This document shows, one piece after another, positions 19,934 to 32,399 of a stretch of DNA of 47,725 nt. Positions within the stretch are counted from its first letter, which is position 1. Every line of letters begins with the position of its first letter. This DNA is from Brochothrix campestris FSL F6-1037 (lineage in GTDB: Bacteria > Bacillota > Bacilli > Lactobacillales > Listeriaceae), in assembly GCF_000525915.1 (NCBI RefSeq), contig NZ_AODH01000015.1:1-47725 (forward strand), read 5' to 3'. The notes beneath the pieces are model-generated. The model was not told where the DNA came from. It searched no databases and saw only the letters and a program-made list of their open reading frames with translations. Both the position numbers and the translations under genes were made by a program.

Positions 19934-20257
19934 GTACTTCTTGATTATTTTTCAAGTCGCCTCGACTTACGTTTCATTGTCAGTTGCAGGCTTGTTGCGG
20001 CTCACCTGCCTCATCACGTGCATTGGCCACGCTCTGTTCCAAAAGACCCTCAAGGTGATTCATTACTGCTAATCACCAACGTTATTTATAATAACACAAA
20101 TCAGCCCAATAGTCGGCTAATCCACTCGGTTTTTTTGCGCACTCACAACACAAGCACTCTAAATAGAAGGTGTTGTATCATTCAGAGTCCTTCTAGCAAA
20201 CGTCAACGACCGTTCTAACAACGTTTAAAAAACGATCTATAACGTTTATCCCAGAAT
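19934..20257. other. Unassigned tuf-S10 intergenic region with inverted repeats
   Basis: About 320 bases lie between the tuf terminator and the S10 promoter with no recognisable gene. In Bacillus subtilis ybaC sits here. Visible structures are three interlocking inverted repeat pairs (20145-20195), a GGTGATT/AATCACC hairpin (about 20055-20078), and AAGTCG/CGACTT (about 19953-19968). A 27-codon ORF (MNHLEGLLEQ...) on the minus strand starts inside the second hairpin but has a poor ribosome-binding site, so it is not called as a gene. Confidence 0.45.
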
Positions 20258-20291
20258 ACAAAAAACCGGTGCAGATTGCTCTGCACCGGTT
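20258..20291 (-). terminator. Terminator of the str operon, after tuf
   Basis: A perfect 12-bp stem AACCGGTGCAGA/TCTGCACCGGTT (20264-20275 and 20280-20291) has a TTGC-type tetraloop and a U tail on the minus strand. Confidence 0.92.
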
Positions 20292-20303
20292 TTAGATGTT
20301 AAA

Positions 20304-21488
20304 TTATTTAGAGATAGATGCTACGACACCAGCACCAACAGTACGTCCACCCTCACGGATAGAGAACTTAGTACCATCTTCGATAGCGATTGGAGCGTGT
20401 AATTCAACAGTTAAAGAAACGTTATCGCCAGGCATAACCATTTCAGTACCTTCTGGTAATGTAATTGAACCAGTTACATCAGAAGTACGGAAGTAGAATT
20501 GTGGACGGTAGTTGTTAAAGAATGGCGTATGACGTCCACCCTCTTCTTTAGATAATACGTATACTTCTGCAGTGAAAGAAGTATGAGGAGTGATAGTACC
20601 TGGTTTAGCAAGTACTTGACCACGTTCGATTTCTTCACGAGAAACACCACGTAATAATGCACCAATGTTATCGCCAGCTTCAGCGTAATCTAACAATTTA
20701 CGGAACATTTCAACACCAGTTACTACTGATTTTTTAGTATCGTGGATACCAACGATTTCGATCTCGTCAGCAACTTTGATAACACCACGTTCAACACGGC
20801 CTGTAGCAACAGTACCACGACCAGTGATTGAGAATACATCCTCAACTGGCATCATGAATGGTTTGTCAGTATCACGTTCTGGAGTTGGGATGTAAGAATC
20901 TACTGCATCCATCAATTCAAGAATTTTTTCTTCGTATTCTGGTTCGCCTTGTAAAGCTTTAAGTGCAGAACCACGGATGATTGGAACATCATCGCCTGGG
21001 AAGTCATATTCGCTTAATAAGTCACGAACTTCCATTTCTACTAATTCTAATAATTCTTCATCATCAACCATGTCGCATTTGTTTAAGAATACAACGATGA
21101 AAGGAACACCAACTTGACGAGAAAGTAAAATGTGTTCACGTGTTTGAGGCATCGGACCATCAGCAGCAGATACTACTAAGATACCACCATCCATTTGAGC
21201 AGCACCAGTGATCATGTTTTTAACATAATCGGCATGTCCAGGACAGTCAACGTGTGCGTAGTGACGAGTTTCAGTTTGGTATTCAACGTGAGCAGTAGAG
21301 ATAGTAATACCACGTTCACGTTCTTCAGGAGCACCATCGATAGCGTCGTATGCTGACGCTTCTGCAAAACCTTTCTTAGATAATACAGTAGTGATTGCAG
21401 CTGTTAAAGTTGTTTTACCATGATCAACGTGTCCAATAGTACCAACGTTTACATGGGCTTTTGAGCGATCGAATTTTTCTTTAGCCAT
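20304..21488 (-). CDS. tuf: Elongation factor Tu
   Basis: EF-Tu has 394 residues and delivers aminoacyl-tRNA to the ribosome. G motifs are present: GHVDHGKTT (P-loop), [16 protein letters not shown]. Domains 2 and 3 follow, with [13 protein letters not shown] and the C-terminal [10 protein letters not shown]. The start is ATG 21488 ([12 protein letters not shown]), preceded by AAGGAGG; 21 more open codons upstream are not conserved. It is the last gene of the str operon and also has its own promoter just after the fusA stop, which suits its very high demand. Confidence 0.98.
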   Translation of the reverse strand: MAKEKFDRSKAHVNVGTIGHVDHGKTTLTAAITTVLSKKGFAEASAYDAIDGAPEERERGITISTAHVEYQTETRHYAHVDCPGHADYVKNMITGAAQMDGGILVVSAADGPMPQTREHILLSRQVGVPFIVVFLNKCDMVDDEELLELVEMEVRDLLSEYDFPGDDVPIIRGSALKALQGEPEYEEKILELMDAVDSYIPTPERDTDKPFMMPVEDVFSITGRGTVATGRVERGVIKVADEIEIVGIHDTKKSVVTGVEMFRKLLDYAEAGDNIGALLRGVSREEIERGQVLAKPGTITPHTSFTAEVYVLSKEEGGRHTPFFNNYRPQFYFRTSDVTGSITLPEGTEMVMPGDNVSLTVELHAPIAIEDGTKFSIREGGRTVGAGVVASISK

Positions 21489-21574
21489 TTTGATATTTCC
21501 TCCTTGGATATATAAGTTATTTTTATTTTTAAGTAACATCATCGAGAGCAATCGTAAAATTACTCCCTATGATA

Positions 21575-21603
21575 TTTATACTTCAAAATCAGTAAAAAAT
21601 CAA
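21575..21603 (-). promoter_or_regulatory. Sigma-A promoter for tuf
   Basis: The -35 box TTGATT (21598-21603), a 17-base spacer and the -10 box TATAAA (21575-21580) start directly after the fusA stop codon. They give tuf a separate transcript in addition to read-through from rpsL. Confidence 0.7.
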
Positions 21604-23679
21604 TTATTGACCTTTGTTAGCTTTAATAATTTCTTCTGCTACAGATTTAGGTACTTCTTCGTAATGATCGAATTGCATTGAGTAAACACCACGGCCTTGT
21701 GTCTTAGAACGTAAGTCAGTAGCATATCCAAACATGTTAGATAATGGTACAAATGCACGGACAACTTGAGCGTTACCGCGAGCTTCCATACCGTCTACGC
21801 GTCCACGACGACTTGTGATGTCACCCATGATATCACCAAGATACTCTTCAGGCATTACTACCTCAACAAGTTCAATTGGTTCTAACAATGCAGGGTCACA
21901 TTTTTTGTAAGCTTCACGTAATGCGTAAGATGCAGCAACACGGAAAGCTGTTTCATTTGAATCGACATCATGGTAAGAACCATCATAAAGCTTAGCTTTA
22001 ACATCGATTAATGGGTAACCAGCTAATTGACCGTTAGACATAGAATCTGCTAAACCTTTTTCAACTGCAGGGATGTATTCACGAGGAACAACACCACCGA
22101 CGATTGCGTTTTCAAATTCAAAGCCTTTTCCTTCTTCGTTAGGTGTAAATTCAACCCATACGTCTCCGTATTGACCTTTACCACCTGATTGACGAACGAA
22201 TTTACCTTGAACTTGTGCAGATTTCTTGAATGATTCACGGTAAGAAACTTGTGGATCACCAACGTTAGCTTCAACGTTGAATTCACGACGCATACGATCA
22301 ACAATGATATCTAAGTGAAGTTCACCCATACCAGAGATGATTGTTTGACCCGTTTCTTGGTCAGTTTCAGCGCGGAAAGTCGGATCTTCTTCAGCTAATT
22401 TAACTAAAGCTTGACCCATTTTATCTTGATCTGCTTTTGATTTAGGTTCAATCGCAACCGAGATTACTGGTTCTGGGAATTCCATTGATTCTAAGATAAC
22501 GGGATGTTTCTCGTCACACAAAGTATCACCAGTAGTTGTGTTTTTAAGTCCGACAGCAGCCGCGATATCACCAGCGTGGATTTCAGGAATCTCTTCACGG
22601 TGATTTGCGTGCATTTGAAGAATACGACCAACACGTTCACGTTTGTCTTTAGATGAGTTCAATACGTAAGAACCGGATTGTAACACACCTGAGTACACAC
22701 GGAAGAATGTTAAACGACCAACATAAGGGTCTGTCATAACTTTGAATGCTAAAGCTGAGAATTCAGATTCGTCTGTTGAAGGACGTGATGTTTCTTCACC
22801 GTCCATAGTTGTACCAACGATAGCAGGTACATCTGTTGGAGCAGGAAGGTAATCAAGAACAGCATCTAACATCGGTTGAACACCTTTGTTTTTGAACGCT
22901 GTACCACATAATACTGGGTAGAATTCTACCGCAATTGTAGCACGACGAATTGCTGCTTTTAATTCTGGCGTTGAAACTTCTTCGCCTTCTAAGTATTTAT
23001 CCATGATGCTTTCGTCTACGTCTGCAATAGCTTCGACTAATTTATCACGGTACTCTTCAGCTAACTCTTGCATATCTTCTGGGATAGCAACAGTGTGAGG
23101 ATCATCACCAATTTCGTTTTCATAAATATACGCTTGCATCTCAACTAAATCGACAACACCTTTGAACGTGTCTTCAGCACCGATAGGTAATTGAATTGCG
23201 CCTGCATTTGCATCCAGACGGTCATGTAAAGTACCTAAAGAGTATAAGAAGTCAGCTCCGATTTTATCCATTTTGTTGATGAATACAACGCGGGGAACAC
23301 CGTAAGTAGTAGCTTGACGCCATACTGTTTCAGTTTGTGGTTCAACACCTGATTGCGCATCAAGTACTGCCACAGCACCATCAAGTACACGTAATGAACG
23401 TTCAACTTCAACAGTGAAGTCTACGTGTCCAGGTGTATCGATGATGTTGATACGGTGGTCTTTCCATGCAGCAGTTGTAGCTGCTGATGTAATTGTAATC
23501 CCACGTTCTTGTTCTTGCTCCATCCAGTCCATTTGAGCGCCACCATCGTGAGTTTCGCCAATTTTGTGGATTTTACCTGTATAAAAGAGAATACGTTCAG
23601 TAACAGTTGTTTTACCGGCATCGATATGAGCCATAATCCCAATGTTACGCGTATTTTCTAAGGAGAACTCTCTTTTCAT
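21604..23679 (-). CDS. fusA: Elongation factor G
   Basis: EF-G has 691 residues and is the translocation GTPase. G motifs [17 protein letters not shown] and NKMDKIGAD are present, and all five domains run to the C-terminal [16 protein letters not shown] block of domain V. No change typical of fusidic acid resistance could be assigned by eye. It follows rpsG and precedes tuf with a 115-base gap holding the tuf promoter. Confidence 0.98.
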   Translation of the reverse strand: MKREFSLENTRNIGIMAHIDAGKTTVTERILFYTGKIHKIGETHDGGAQMDWMEQEQERGITITSAATTAAWKDHRINIIDTPGHVDFTVEVERSLRVLDGAVAVLDAQSGVEPQTETVWRQATTYGVPRVVFINKMDKIGADFLYSLGTLHDRLDANAGAIQLPIGAEDTFKGVVDLVEMQAYIYENEIGDDPHTVAIPEDMQELAEEYRDKLVEAIADVDESIMDKYLEGEEVSTPELKAAIRRATIAVEFYPVLCGTAFKNKGVQPMLDAVLDYLPAPTDVPAIVGTTMDGEETSRPSTDESEFSALAFKVMTDPYVGRLTFFRVYSGVLQSGSYVLNSSKDKRERVGRILQMHANHREEIPEIHAGDIAAAVGLKNTTTGDTLCDEKHPVILESMEFPEPVISVAIEPKSKADQDKMGQALVKLAEEDPTFRAETDQETGQTIISGMGELHLDIIVDRMRREFNVEANVGDPQVSYRESFKKSAQVQGKFVRQSGGKGQYGDVWVEFTPNEEGKGFEFENAIVGGVVPREYIPAVEKGLADSMSNGQLAGYPLIDVKAKLYDGSYHDVDSNETAFRVAASYALREAYKKCDPALLEPIELVEVVMPEEYLGDIMGDITSRRGRVDGMEARGNAQVVRAFVPLSNMFGYATDLRSKTQGRGVYSMQFDHYEEVPKSVAEEIIKANKGQ

Positions 23680-23756
23680 TTGGTATTTCTCCTTCCAAAT
23701 TATAATTTATAATCAAACAGCAGTTTCTAAGGTTATTAAAAACTGCTTGCTTGATC

Positions 23757-24227
23757 CTACCAGCGGTAGTGAGCGAAAGCTTTGTTGGCTTCAGCCATTT
23801 TATGAGTGTCTTCACGTTTTTTAACGGCTGCACCAGTGTTGTTAGCTGCATCCATGATTTCGTTAGCAAGACGTTCTTCCATTGTTTTTTCTCCACGAAG
23901 ACGTGAATAGTTAACTAACCAACGCAACCCTAGAGTTGAACGACGGTCTGGACGAACTTCGATTGGCACTTGATAGTTAGCTCCACCAACACGGCGTGCT
24001 TTTACTTCAAGAACTGGCATAATGTTGTTCATTGCTTGTTCGAATACTTCGTTTGCTGGCGTACCAGTAGTAGCTTCAATCTTAGCAAATGCTGAGTATA
24101 AAATTGCTTGTGATTTTCCACGTTTACCGTCAACCATCATTTTGTTGATTAAACGAGATACCAATTTCGAGTTGTACATCGGATCTGGTAAAACGTCACG
24201 TTTTTGAACAGGACCTTTACGAGGCAT
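23757..24227 (-). CDS. rpsG: 30S ribosomal protein S7 (uS7)
   Basis: S7 has 156 residues and organises the 30S head; it lies at the mRNA exit by the E site. [20 protein letters not shown] and [16 protein letters not shown] are diagnostic. It follows rpsL by 26 bases. In E. coli S7 represses the str operon; no equivalent binding site was recognised in the rpsL-rpsG gap here. Confidence 0.97.
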   Translation of the reverse strand: MPRKGPVQKRDVLPDPMYNSKLVSRLINKMMVDGKRGKSQAILYSAFAKIEATTGTPANEVFEQAMNNIMPVLEVKARRVGGANYQVPIEVRPDRRSTLGLRWLVNYSRLRGEKTMEERLANEIMDAANNTGAAVKKREDTHKMAEANKAFAHYRW

Positions 24228-24253
24228 TAAAATGTCCTCCCTTCTATTTTATA

Positions 24254-24667
24254 TTATTTTTTAGGTTTCTTAGTTCCGTATTTAGAACGCGATTGTAGAC
24301 GACCGTCTACACCTGCTGTATCTAAAGCACCACGGACGATGTGATAACGTACTCCAGCTAAATCTTTTACGCGTCCCCCACGAATAAGAACAACACTATG
24401 TTCTTGTAAGTTGTGACCGATTCCTGGAATATAAGCAGTTACTTCGATTGAGTTAGTCAAACGAACACGTGCATATTTACGTAAAGCCGAGTTCGGTTTA
24501 CGTGGAGTCATCGTACCCACACGTGTACATACACCACGTTTTTGTGGAGAGTTCACGTTAGATTGCGCTTTTTTGAAACTGTTGTAAGATTTACCTAATG
24601 CTGGTGAATTTGATTTTGATACTGACGCTTTACGCGGTTTACGTACCAATTGGTTAATTGTAGGCAT
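24254..24667 (-). CDS. rpsL: 30S ribosomal protein S12 (uS12)
   Basis: S12 has 137 residues and sits in the decoding centre. The start is ATG 24667 ([13 protein letters not shown]), with AGGAGG upstream; 18 further open codons are unsupported. The [11 protein letters not shown] loop has the wild-type Lys associated with streptomycin sensitivity, and the [12 protein letters not shown] segment is intact. It is the first gene of the str operon; rplGB (ybxF), which lies between rpoC and rpsL in Bacillus subtilis, is absent. Confidence 0.97.
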   Translation of the reverse strand: MPTINQLVRKPRKASVSKSNSPALGKSYNSFKKAQSNVNSPQKRGVCTRVGTMTPRKPNSALRKYARVRLTNSIEVTAYIPGIGHNLQEHSVVLIRGGRVKDLAGVRYHIVRGALDTAGVDGRLQSRSKYGTKKPKK

Positions 24668-24750
24668 TTTGTATTTTCCTCCTCTCGAAAATTGTAATAG
24701 TTTTTGCGACTTTATAAGCACACATATCCAAGCGTATCATTTTTAAATGA

Positions 24751-24823
24751 AAATAAAATGTTGTAGTAAGCTACAACGATTAGACCATGCCTTTATAAAA
24801 CCTCATTACTTCAAATTGAAGTA
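24751..24823 (-). promoter_or_regulatory. str operon leader with two hairpins
   Basis: After the promoter the RNA holds a TACTTCA/TGAAGTA hairpin (24807-24823), then a GTTGTAG/CTACAAC hairpin (24760-24777) followed by a U-rich stretch. The second looks like a weak attenuator. No named leader family is recognised. Confidence 0.5.
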
Positions 24824-24831
24824 CCTTAAGT

Positions 24832-24860
24832 ATCTTATCATTTAAAAATGTGTTCGTCAA
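24832..24860 (-). promoter_or_regulatory. Sigma-A promoter of the str operon
   Basis: The -35 box TTGACG (24855-24860), a 17-base spacer and the -10 box TAAGAT (24832-24837) form the promoter. It lies between the rpoC terminator and rpsL. Confidence 0.82.
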
Positions 24861-24882
24861 CCATAAAAAATCGTCTCTTTTA

Positions 24883-24926
24883 AATAAAAAAAACGTCCGT
24901 CCTTGCTATCACAAGGACGGACGTTT
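24883..24926 (-). terminator. Terminator after rpoC
   Basis: A perfect 15-bp inverted repeat (24891-24905 with 24912-24926) with a six-base loop is followed on the minus strand by eight U. Confidence 0.95.
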
Positions 24927-24939
24927 GAATTAAAAAGTT

Positions 24940-27900
24940 TTATTCTTCAGTCGCTTCAACTGCGGCAGCTACTTTCGCTGTGACAAGTTTCGCTTCTGCT
25001 TTACGGTATTTAGGCATCCCTGTACCAGCTGGCACGAGTTTACCTAAGATAACGTTCTCTTTAAGACCGATTAAGTTATCACGCTTACCTTTAATGGCAG
25101 CATCCGTCAACACACGTGTTGTTTCTTGGAATGATGCAGCCGATAAAAATGACTCAGTTTCAAGCGATGCTTTTGTAATACCAAGTAAGACAGGACGAGC
25201 AGTAGCTGGTTGGCCACCTGATAAAATCGTGTCTGCATTGGCATCTTTAAACGCGCTAATATCCATTAATGTTCCTGGTAAAATATCAGTTTCACCTGGA
25301 TCAAGGACACGCACTTTACGTAACATTTGACGAACCATTACTTCAATATGCTTATCGGCAATTTCTACCCCTTGCATACGGTATACTTTTTGTACTTCTG
25401 CTAATAAGTAGTTTTCTACTGTAATAACGTCAGTAACGTGTAACAATTCTTTTGGATCGATTGAACCTTCCATTAACGCGTCACCACGTTTAACGTTGTC
25501 TCCTACATTAACAGTTAAGCGCGCAACGAGTGGCACAGTGTAAGTACGTGTTTCTTGTGTACCAACAACAGTGATTTCGCGTTGACGGTTAGCTTTTTCG
25601 TCAATGGCTTTAACAACACCGGTTAATTCAGTAATAACAGCGTGACCTTTAGGGTTACGTGCTTCAAAGATTTCTTGGATACGAGGTAAACCTTGTGTAA
25701 TATCTGATCCGGCTACCCCACCAGTATGGAATGTACGCATTGTTAACTGAGTACCAGGTTCACCGATTGATTGAGCTGCAACGATACCGACAGCTTCACC
25801 AACCTCAACCTCAGAACCAGTAGACAAGTCTTTACCATAACTAATTTTAGATACACCATGTTTCGTATTACATGTGAATACTGAACGAATCCAAACTTCT
25901 TTAATGCCAGCTGCAGGAACGGCATCTGCCAATTCTTGTGTAAACAACTCATCTTGACGAATAATAACTTCATTCGTTTCCGGATGACGAATTGTTTTCG
26001 CTGAGTAACGACCTTCAAGACGTTCTGTTAACGGTTCAATAATTTCTGGACCTTCAACAATATCAGATACGAGTAAACCATGATCAGAACCATCGTTTGT
26101 TTCACGTACGATAACATCTTGCGCCACATCTACTAAACGACGAGTCAAGTAACCTGAATCGGCTGTTTTAAGCGCCGTATCCGTTAAACCTTTACGAGCC
26201 CCATGTGAAGAGATGAAGTATTCAAGAACATTTAGACCTTCACGGAAGTTAGATGTGATCGGTAATTCAACGATACGTCCAGAAGGATCGGCCATTAAAC
26301 CACGCATACCCGCTAACTGTGTAAAGTTTGAGATGTTACCACGGGCACCAGAGTCTTGCATCATGAAGATTGGGTTTAAGCGATCTAAACCAGCGATAAG
26401 TTTACTTTGTAACGTATCTTTCGCTGCGTTCCAAATTGCAATAACTCGTTCATAACGCTCTTCATCTGTCATTAAACCACGTTTAAACATTTTTGTAACA
26501 TTTTCTACTTCATCATGTGATGCCGCTAAGATTTGAGGTTTATCCTTCACAACGATGATATCAGAAATACCAACTGTGATACCAGCAAGTGTTGAGTATT
26601 TGAACCCTTGATCTTTCATACGGTCTAACATTTTTGAAGTTTCAGTGATGTGGAACAATTTGAAAATTTGAGCGATGATTTCTTCAAGATTTTTCTTCTT
26701 GAATGGTAACAAGACGCTTTGTTGTTCAATATGTTTTTTCACATCAGTTGTAGAAGGCACGAAGTAATGAGCAGGTGTTGCTACTTCAAGATTCGTTTTA
26801 GTTGGTTCATTCATGTATGGGAACGACGGTGGCAAGATTGAGTTGAAAATCAATTTACCAACTGTTGTAATTAACAATTGTTTGTTTTGTTCAGCTGTGA
26901 ATGTTTCGTTACCTAACGAGTTGGCAGCAACTGCAATCCGTGAATGTAAATGCACGTAACCGTTTTGGTAAGCAATCATTGCTTCGTTAATATCAGTAAA
27001 GATTAACCCTTCACCAACAATGCCTTCGCGTTCTAATGTTAAGTAGTAGTTACCAAGAACCATATCTTGTGATGGTGTTACAACTGGTTTACCATCTTTC
27101 GGGTTCAGAATGTGGTTAGCTGCTAACATTAAAATACGGGCTTCGGCTTGAGCTTCAGGTGAAAGTGGTACATGGACAGCCATTTGGTCACCATCGAAAT
27201 CGGCGTTGTATGCAGTACATACTAACGGGTGAAGACGAATCGCACGACCTTCAACTAAGATAGGTTCGAATGCTTGGATACCTAAACGGTGTAACGTAGG
27301 TGCTCGGTTAAGTAACACTGGGTGTTCGCGGATAACGTCTTCTAATACGTCCCAAATTTCTGGTGAATGACGTTCGATTTTACGTTTTGCACTCTTAATG
27401 TTGTGTGCTAATCCACGTTGAGTTAACTCACGCATAACAAATGGTTTGAATAATTCAATTGCCATTTCACGTGGTAAACCACATTGGTACATTTTTAAAG
27501 AAGGTCCACAAACGATTACTGAACGGCCTGAATAATCGACACGTTTACCAAGTAAGTTTTGACGGAAACGACCTTGTTTACCTTTAAGCATGTGTGATAA
27601 AGATTTCAATGGACGGTTACCTGGTCCTGTAACAGGACGGCCACGACGACCATTATCGATTAAACCATCGACAGCTTCTTGTAACATCCGTTTTTCGTTT
27701 TGAACGATAATGCTTGGGGCACCCAGGTCTAATAAACGTTTCAAACGGTTGTTACGGTTAATAACACGACGGTATAAATCGTTTAAGTCAGATGTCGCAA
27801 AACGGCCACCTTCAAGTTGCACCATCGGACGAATTTCCGGTGGAATAACTGGGAGAACGTCTAAGACCATCCAGCTCGGTTTATTACCTGAGTGACGGAA

Positions 27901-28545
27901 AGCTTCCAACACTTCAAGGCGACGAATCGCACGAGTACGACGTTGACCTTGAGCTGATTTTAACTCCTCTTTCAATTCAGCAACTTCGCCTTCTAAATCA
28001 ACAGCGTCTAAGAGACGTTTGATTGCTTCAGCACCCATTCCTGCTTGGAAAGATTGACCGTATTTTTCACGGTAAGCACGGTATTCGCGCTCAGATAATA
28101 ATTGTTTTTTGTCTAACGCTGTATCACCAGCTTCAGTAACAACATAAGAAGCGAAGTAAATAACTTCTTCCAACGCACGAGGTGACATGTCTAAGACAAG
28201 ACCCATACGACTTGGGATTCCTTTGAAGTACCAAATATGTGAAACAGGCGCCGCTAATTCAATGTGTGCCATACGTTCACGACGTACTTTTGATTTTGTG
28301 ACTTCAACGCCACAACGATCACAGACAACACCTTTATAACGAACACGTTTGTATTTCCCACAAGAACATTCCCAATCTTTAGTTGGTCCAAAGATACGCT
28401 CACAGAAAAGACCATCACGTTCAGGTTTCAATGTACGGTAGTTAATTGTTTCTGGTTTTTTGACTTCACCAAAAGACCACGAGCGGATTTTATCAGGTGA
28501 CGCTAAACCTATTTTCATATAATCAAAGTTATTAACATCTAACAA
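24940..28545 (-). CDS. rpoC: RNA polymerase beta' subunit
   Basis: RpoC has 1201 residues, close to the Listeria and Bacillus lengths. The N-terminal zinc ribbon has Cys 60, 62, 75 and 78 (CSCG...CDRCG). The catalytic Mg-binding [12 protein letters not shown] motif and the second zinc site (CNTKHG and neighbouring Cys) are present, and the trigger-loop region ([20 protein letters not shown]) is intact. It follows rpoB by 102 bases and is closed by a strong terminator, so rpoB-rpoC form one unit. Confidence 0.98.
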   Translation of the reverse strand: MLDVNNFDYMKIGLASPDKIRSWSFGEVKKPETINYRTLKPERDGLFCERIFGPTKDWECSCGKYKRVRYKGVVCDRCGVEVTKSKVRRERMAHIELAAPVSHIWYFKGIPSRMGLVLDMSPRALEEVIYFASYVVTEAGDTALDKKQLLSEREYRAYREKYGQSFQAGMGAEAIKRLLDAVDLEGEVAELKEELKSAQGQRRTRAIRRLEVLEAFRHSGNKPSWMVLDVLPVIPPEIRPMVQLEGGRFATSDLNDLYRRVINRNNRLKRLLDLGAPSIIVQNEKRMLQEAVDGLIDNGRRGRPVTGPGNRPLKSLSHMLKGKQGRFRQNLLGKRVDYSGRSVIVCGPSLKMYQCGLPREMAIELFKPFVMRELTQRGLAHNIKSAKRKIERHSPEIWDVLEDVIREHPVLLNRAPTLHRLGIQAFEPILVEGRAIRLHPLVCTAYNADFDGDQMAVHVPLSPEAQAEARILMLAANHILNPKDGKPVVTPSQDMVLGNYYLTLEREGIVGEGLIFTDINEAMIAYQNGYVHLHSRIAVAANSLGNETFTAEQNKQLLITTVGKLIFNSILPPSFPYMNEPTKTNLEVATPAHYFVPSTTDVKKHIEQQSVLLPFKKKNLEEIIAQIFKLFHITETSKMLDRMKDQGFKYSTLAGITVGISDIIVVKDKPQILAASHDEVENVTKMFKRGLMTDEERYERVIAIWNAAKDTLQSKLIAGLDRLNPIFMMQDSGARGNISNFTQLAGMRGLMADPSGRIVELPITSNFREGLNVLEYFISSHGARKGLTDTALKTADSGYLTRRLVDVAQDVIVRETNDGSDHGLLVSDIVEGPEIIEPLTERLEGRYSAKTIRHPETNEVIIRQDELFTQELADAVPAAGIKEVWIRSVFTCNTKHGVSKISYGKDLSTGSEVEVGEAVGIVAAQSIGEPGTQLTMRTFHTGGVAGSDITQGLPRIQEIFEARNPKGHAVITELTGVVKAIDEKANRQREITVVGTQETRTYTVPLVARLTVNVGDNVKRGDALMEGSIDPKELLHVTDVITVENYLLAEVQKVYRMQGVEIADKHIEVMVRQMLRKVRVLDPGETDILPGTLMDISAFKDANADTILSGGQPATARPVLLGITKASLETESFLSAASFQETTRVLTDAAIKGKRDNLIGLKENVILGKLVPAGTGMPKYRKAEAKLVTAKVAAAVEATEE

Positions 28546-28647
28546 GGGGTCAACCTCCCTATCGTTTTTTGTATTCTATTGTAAAACTGTTTATAAACAA
28601 GCATAACGAACTGTATTCACAGCTCGTACGCAAGTTTCTTATAGTGT

Positions 28648-31600
28648 TTAGTCTACTGTTGGTTCATCGTTAGCAGGTTCTGCTTTAATGGCAGCTGATG
28701 GCGTTAAAAACTCTTCATCTTTTACGTAATCTTCATCATCAAGTTCACGTAATTCGATTTCTTCGTCGTCAGCCGACATCATTTTCACATCCATACCTAA
28801 ACTTTGTAATTCCTTGATCAATACTTTGAATGACTCTGGAATACCAGGTTGTGGTAAGTTCTCACCTTTAACGATTGCTTCGTATGTTTGCACACGACCA
28901 ACAACGTCATCTGATTTGTAAGTTAAGATTTCTTGAAGAATGTGCGCTGCACCGTAAGCTTCAAGAGCCCATACTTCCATCTCACCAAAACGTTGTCCAC
29001 CGAATTGCGCTTTACCACCAAGTGGTTGTTGCGTAACAAGTGAGTAAGGTCCTGTTGAACGAGCATGTAATTTATCATCAACCATGTGGGCTAATTTGAT
29101 CATGTACATGATACCAACTGATACACGGTTATCCATTGCTTCACCTGTACGACCATCGTATACGATTGTTTTCGCATCTTCTGCCATACCTGCTTCTGCA
29201 ACAGTGCTCCATACATCTTCTTCATTCGCGCCATCGAATACAGGTGTCGCAATATGAATACCTAATTGACGCGCTGCCATCCCTAAGTGTAATTCAAGTA
29301 CTTGTCCAATGTTCATACGAGAAGGTACACCGAGTGGATTAAGCATCACATCGATTGGTGTGCCGTCTGGAAGATAAGGCATATCTTCTTCAGGTAGAAT
29401 ACGAGAGATAACCCCTTTGTTACCGTGACGTCCGGCCATCTTATCACCAACGTGGATTTTACGTTTTTGAACGATGTATACACGAACGAGTTGGTTAACG
29501 CCTGGTGCTAATTCATCACCGTTTTCACGTGTGAATGTTTTAACATCAAGCACGATTCCGCCACCACCGTGAGGGACACGAAGAGAGGTATCGCGAACTT
29601 CACGCGCTTTTTCACCAAAGATAGCATGTAATAAACGTTCTTCAGCTGTTAATTCAGTTACACCCTTAGGTGTTACTTTACCAACTAATAAGTCACCGTC
29701 TTTAACTTCAGCACCAACACGGATAATACCGCGTGAATCTAAGTCTTTTAACGCTTCCTCAGCCACGTTTGGAATATCACGTGTCATTTCTTCAGGTCCT
29801 AATTTGGTATCACGTGCTTCTGATTCATATTCTTCAATATGAACAGATGTATAAACGTCATCTTTTACAAGACGCTCGTTCATGATAATCGCATCTTCAT
29901 AGTTGTAACCATCCCACGTCATGAAACCAACGAGTACGTTACGTCCTAATGCCATTTCACCTAATTCCATTGATGGACCATCAGCTAAGATGTCACCGAC
30001 AACAACACGGTCACCTTGGCTTACGCTAGGTGTTTGGTTGTAGCAAGTACCAGGGTTTGAACGAGCGAATTTTTGGAGATGATACGTATCAAGTGCGCCT
30101 TCTGTTTCTTTACCTTCAATGTCAGCAATACGACGTACTGTAATGTATTTAGCTTCAACGTGTTCAACAATACCGTCAAATTTCGCTTTAACAGCTGCAC
30201 CAGAGTCACGGGCAGCCACGTGTTCCATCCCTGTACCAATAAATGGCGCTTCAGGACTTAATAACGGAACCGCTTGACGTTGCATGTTGGCACCCATAAG
30301 GGCACGGTTGGAGTCATCGTTTTCTAAGAAAGGAATACATGCCGTAGCGGCAGATACAACTTGTTTAGGTGAAACGTCCATGTAGTCAATACGTTCTTTT
30401 GTAACAGATAAGTTTTCAGAACGGAAACGCGCTTGGATTTCTTCGTTTAAGAATTGTCCATCTTCGCTAAGTAATGAGTTTGCTTGCGCAACAACGTAGT
30501 TATCTTCTTCATCAGCTGTTAAGTAATCGATATGATCAGTTACTTGGTTTGTTTCAGCATCAACACGACGGTATGGCGTTTCAATGAAGCCATAACGGTT
30601 TACACGTGCGTATGAAGATAACGAGTTAATTAAACCGATGTTCGGGCCCTCAGGCGTTTCAATCGGGCACATACGACCGTAGTGAGAATAATGTACATCT
30701 CGGACTTCGAAGCCGGCACGTTCACGTGTTAAACCACCAGGTCCTAATGCAGAAAGACGACGTTTATGCGTCAATTCGGCAAGTGGGTTCGTTTGATCCA
30801 TGAATTGTGACAATTGCGAACTACCAAAGAATTCTTTGATGGCTGCAACGACTGGACGGATGTTAATTAATTGTTGCGGTGTGATTGTTGTCATATCTTG
30901 AATCGACATACGTTCACGTACTACACGTTCCATCCGGCTTAAACCGATACGGAATTGGTTTTGTAACAATTCACCTACAGAACGTAAACGACGGTTACCT
31001 AAATGGTCAATATCGTCTGTTTCGCCGATGCCATGTAATAAACCAAAGAAGTAACTTACAGATGAAATGATATCAGCAGGTGTTACATGCTTAACATCAG
31101 CTTCTAAGTAAGCATTACCGATTACGTTAACGATTTTTTCTTCGTCTAATGGCGAATGAACTTTAATCGATTGAATTGTAATCGGTTCTTCTAACGCGCC
31201 ACCATGAGGAGTTAAAGTCGTAAAGCCAAGGCCAGCCTCTAATTTTTCCATGATTGCATCTAATTTACGACGGTCTAAAATCTCATCTTTAGCTGCAATA
31301 ATTTCACCTGTTTCAGGATCAACTAATGTTTCAGCTAAGCGTTGATTAAAGAGACGGTTTTTCGGATGTAATTTTTTGTTGATTTTGTAACGACCAACGT
31401 TTGCTAAATCGTAACGACGCGCGTCAAAGAAACGCGTATATAAGAGGTTTTTAGCATTTTCAACTGTTGGTGGCTCACCAGGACGTAAACGTTCATAAAT
31501 TTCTAGTAACGCTTTGTCGGTGTTTTCTGAGTTATCTTTTTCTAATGTGTTACGTAAGTATTCATTGTCACCAATTAAGTCAACAATTTCTTGATCTGAG

Positions 31601-32214
31601 CTGAAGCCCAACGCACGTAACAACACTGTTGCAGGTAATTTACGCGTACGATCGATACGAACGTAAACAACATCTTTTGCATCAGTTTCTAATTCTAACC
31701 ATGCCCCACGGTTCGGAATCACTGTTGACCCGTACCCTTGACGGCCATTTTTATCCATACGATCATGGAAATAAACACCTGGTGAACGAACTAATTGCGA
31801 GACGATTACTCGTTCCGCTCCGTTAATAATGAAAGTACCCATTTCTGTCATTAATGGGAAATCACCCATAAAGACTTCTTGGTCTTTCACTTCACCGGTT
31901 TCCTTATTAATCAAACGCAATTTTACACGTAATGGTGCCGAATAAGTCGTATCGCGCTCTTTAGATTCCCAAATAGAATATTTAGGTTCGCCTAACGAAT
32001 AATCGATAAATTCCAACGATAAGTTTCCTGCAAAATCCTCAATTGGAGAAATATCATGAAACATCTCTTTCAAGCCCTCATCTAAAAACCATTGATAAGA
32101 CGCTGTTTGAATTTCGATTAAATCTGGTAACTCCAACACTTCGCTGATACGTGCAAAACTTCTGCGTTGGCGATGACGTCCATACTGTTCAACATGTCCT
32201 GTCAACCAATTCAC
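28648..32214 (-). CDS. rpoB: RNA polymerase beta subunit
   Basis: RpoB has 1188 residues. The rifampicin-binding cluster ([20 protein letters not shown], followed by [11 protein letters not shown]) is wild type. The C-terminal clamp contact region ([22 protein letters not shown]) is complete, followed by an acidic tail. A promoter overlapping the end of the upstream methyltransferase gene drives rpoB-rpoC; the leader of about 150 bases holds an AAACGGTG/CACCGTTT hairpin (32237-32257). Confidence 0.98.
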   Translation of the reverse strand: MNWLTGHVEQYGRHRQRRSFARISEVLELPDLIEIQTASYQWFLDEGLKEMFHDISPIEDFAGNLSLEFIDYSLGEPKYSIWESKERDTTYSAPLRVKLRLINKETGEVKDQEVFMGDFPLMTEMGTFIINGAERVIVSQLVRSPGVYFHDRMDKNGRQGYGSTVIPNRGAWLELETDAKDVVYVRIDRTRKLPATVLLRALGFSSDQEIVDLIGDNEYLRNTLEKDNSENTDKALLEIYERLRPGEPPTVENAKNLLYTRFFDARRYDLANVGRYKINKKLHPKNRLFNQRLAETLVDPETGEIIAAKDEILDRRKLDAIMEKLEAGLGFTTLTPHGGALEEPITIQSIKVHSPLDEEKIVNVIGNAYLEADVKHVTPADIISSVSYFFGLLHGIGETDDIDHLGNRRLRSVGELLQNQFRIGLSRMERVVRERMSIQDMTTITPQQLINIRPVVAAIKEFFGSSQLSQFMDQTNPLAELTHKRRLSALGPGGLTRERAGFEVRDVHYSHYGRMCPIETPEGPNIGLINSLSSYARVNRYGFIETPYRRVDAETNQVTDHIDYLTADEEDNYVVAQANSLLSEDGQFLNEEIQARFRSENLSVTKERIDYMDVSPKQVVSAATACIPFLENDDSNRALMGANMQRQAVPLLSPEAPFIGTGMEHVAARDSGAAVKAKFDGIVEHVEAKYITVRRIADIEGKETEGALDTYHLQKFARSNPGTCYNQTPSVSQGDRVVVGDILADGPSMELGEMALGRNVLVGFMTWDGYNYEDAIIMNERLVKDDVYTSVHIEEYESEARDTKLGPEEMTRDIPNVAEEALKDLDSRGIIRVGAEVKDGDLLVGKVTPKGVTELTAEERLLHAIFGEKAREVRDTSLRVPHGGGGIVLDVKTFTRENGDELAPGVNQLVRVYIVQKRKIHVGDKMAGRHGNKGVISRILPEEDMPYLPDGTPIDVMLNPLGVPSRMNIGQVLELHLGMAARQLGIHIATPVFDGANEEDVWSTVAEAGMAEDAKTIVYDGRTGEAMDNRVSVGIMYMIKLAHMVDDKLHARSTGPYSLVTQQPLGGKAQFGGQRFGEMEVWALEAYGAAHILQEILTYKSDDVVGRVQTYEAIVKGENLPQPGIPESFKVLIKELQSLGMDVKMMSADDEEIELRELDDEDYVKDEEFLTPSAAIKAEPANDEPTVD

Positions 32215-32370
32215 CCCTCAAAGAATCGTATTTTTTAAACGGTGCCATACACCGTTTGTCCATAGCTAATACCCCGTTATACGGAAATATTAGGCCTAAA
32301 AAAAGCCACCATTTAGATCTGTCTGCATGAAAAAACAGCCCAATGATATCTATTATATTGGCATTATAAT

Positions 32371-32399
32371 ATCATACAACAATCACGAGTTAAAGTCAA
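32371..32399 (-). promoter_or_regulatory. Sigma-A promoter of rpoB-rpoC
   Basis: The -35 box TTGACT (32394-32399), a 17-base spacer and the -10 box TATGAT (32371-32376) form the promoter. The -35 box overlaps the stop codon of the preceding methyltransferase gene. Confidence 0.85.

Noticed and set aside
24254-32214. Resistance mutations in rpsL (streptomycin) or rpoB (rifampicin)
   Set aside because: The S12 PNSALRK loop and the RpoB rifampicin cluster read as wild type.
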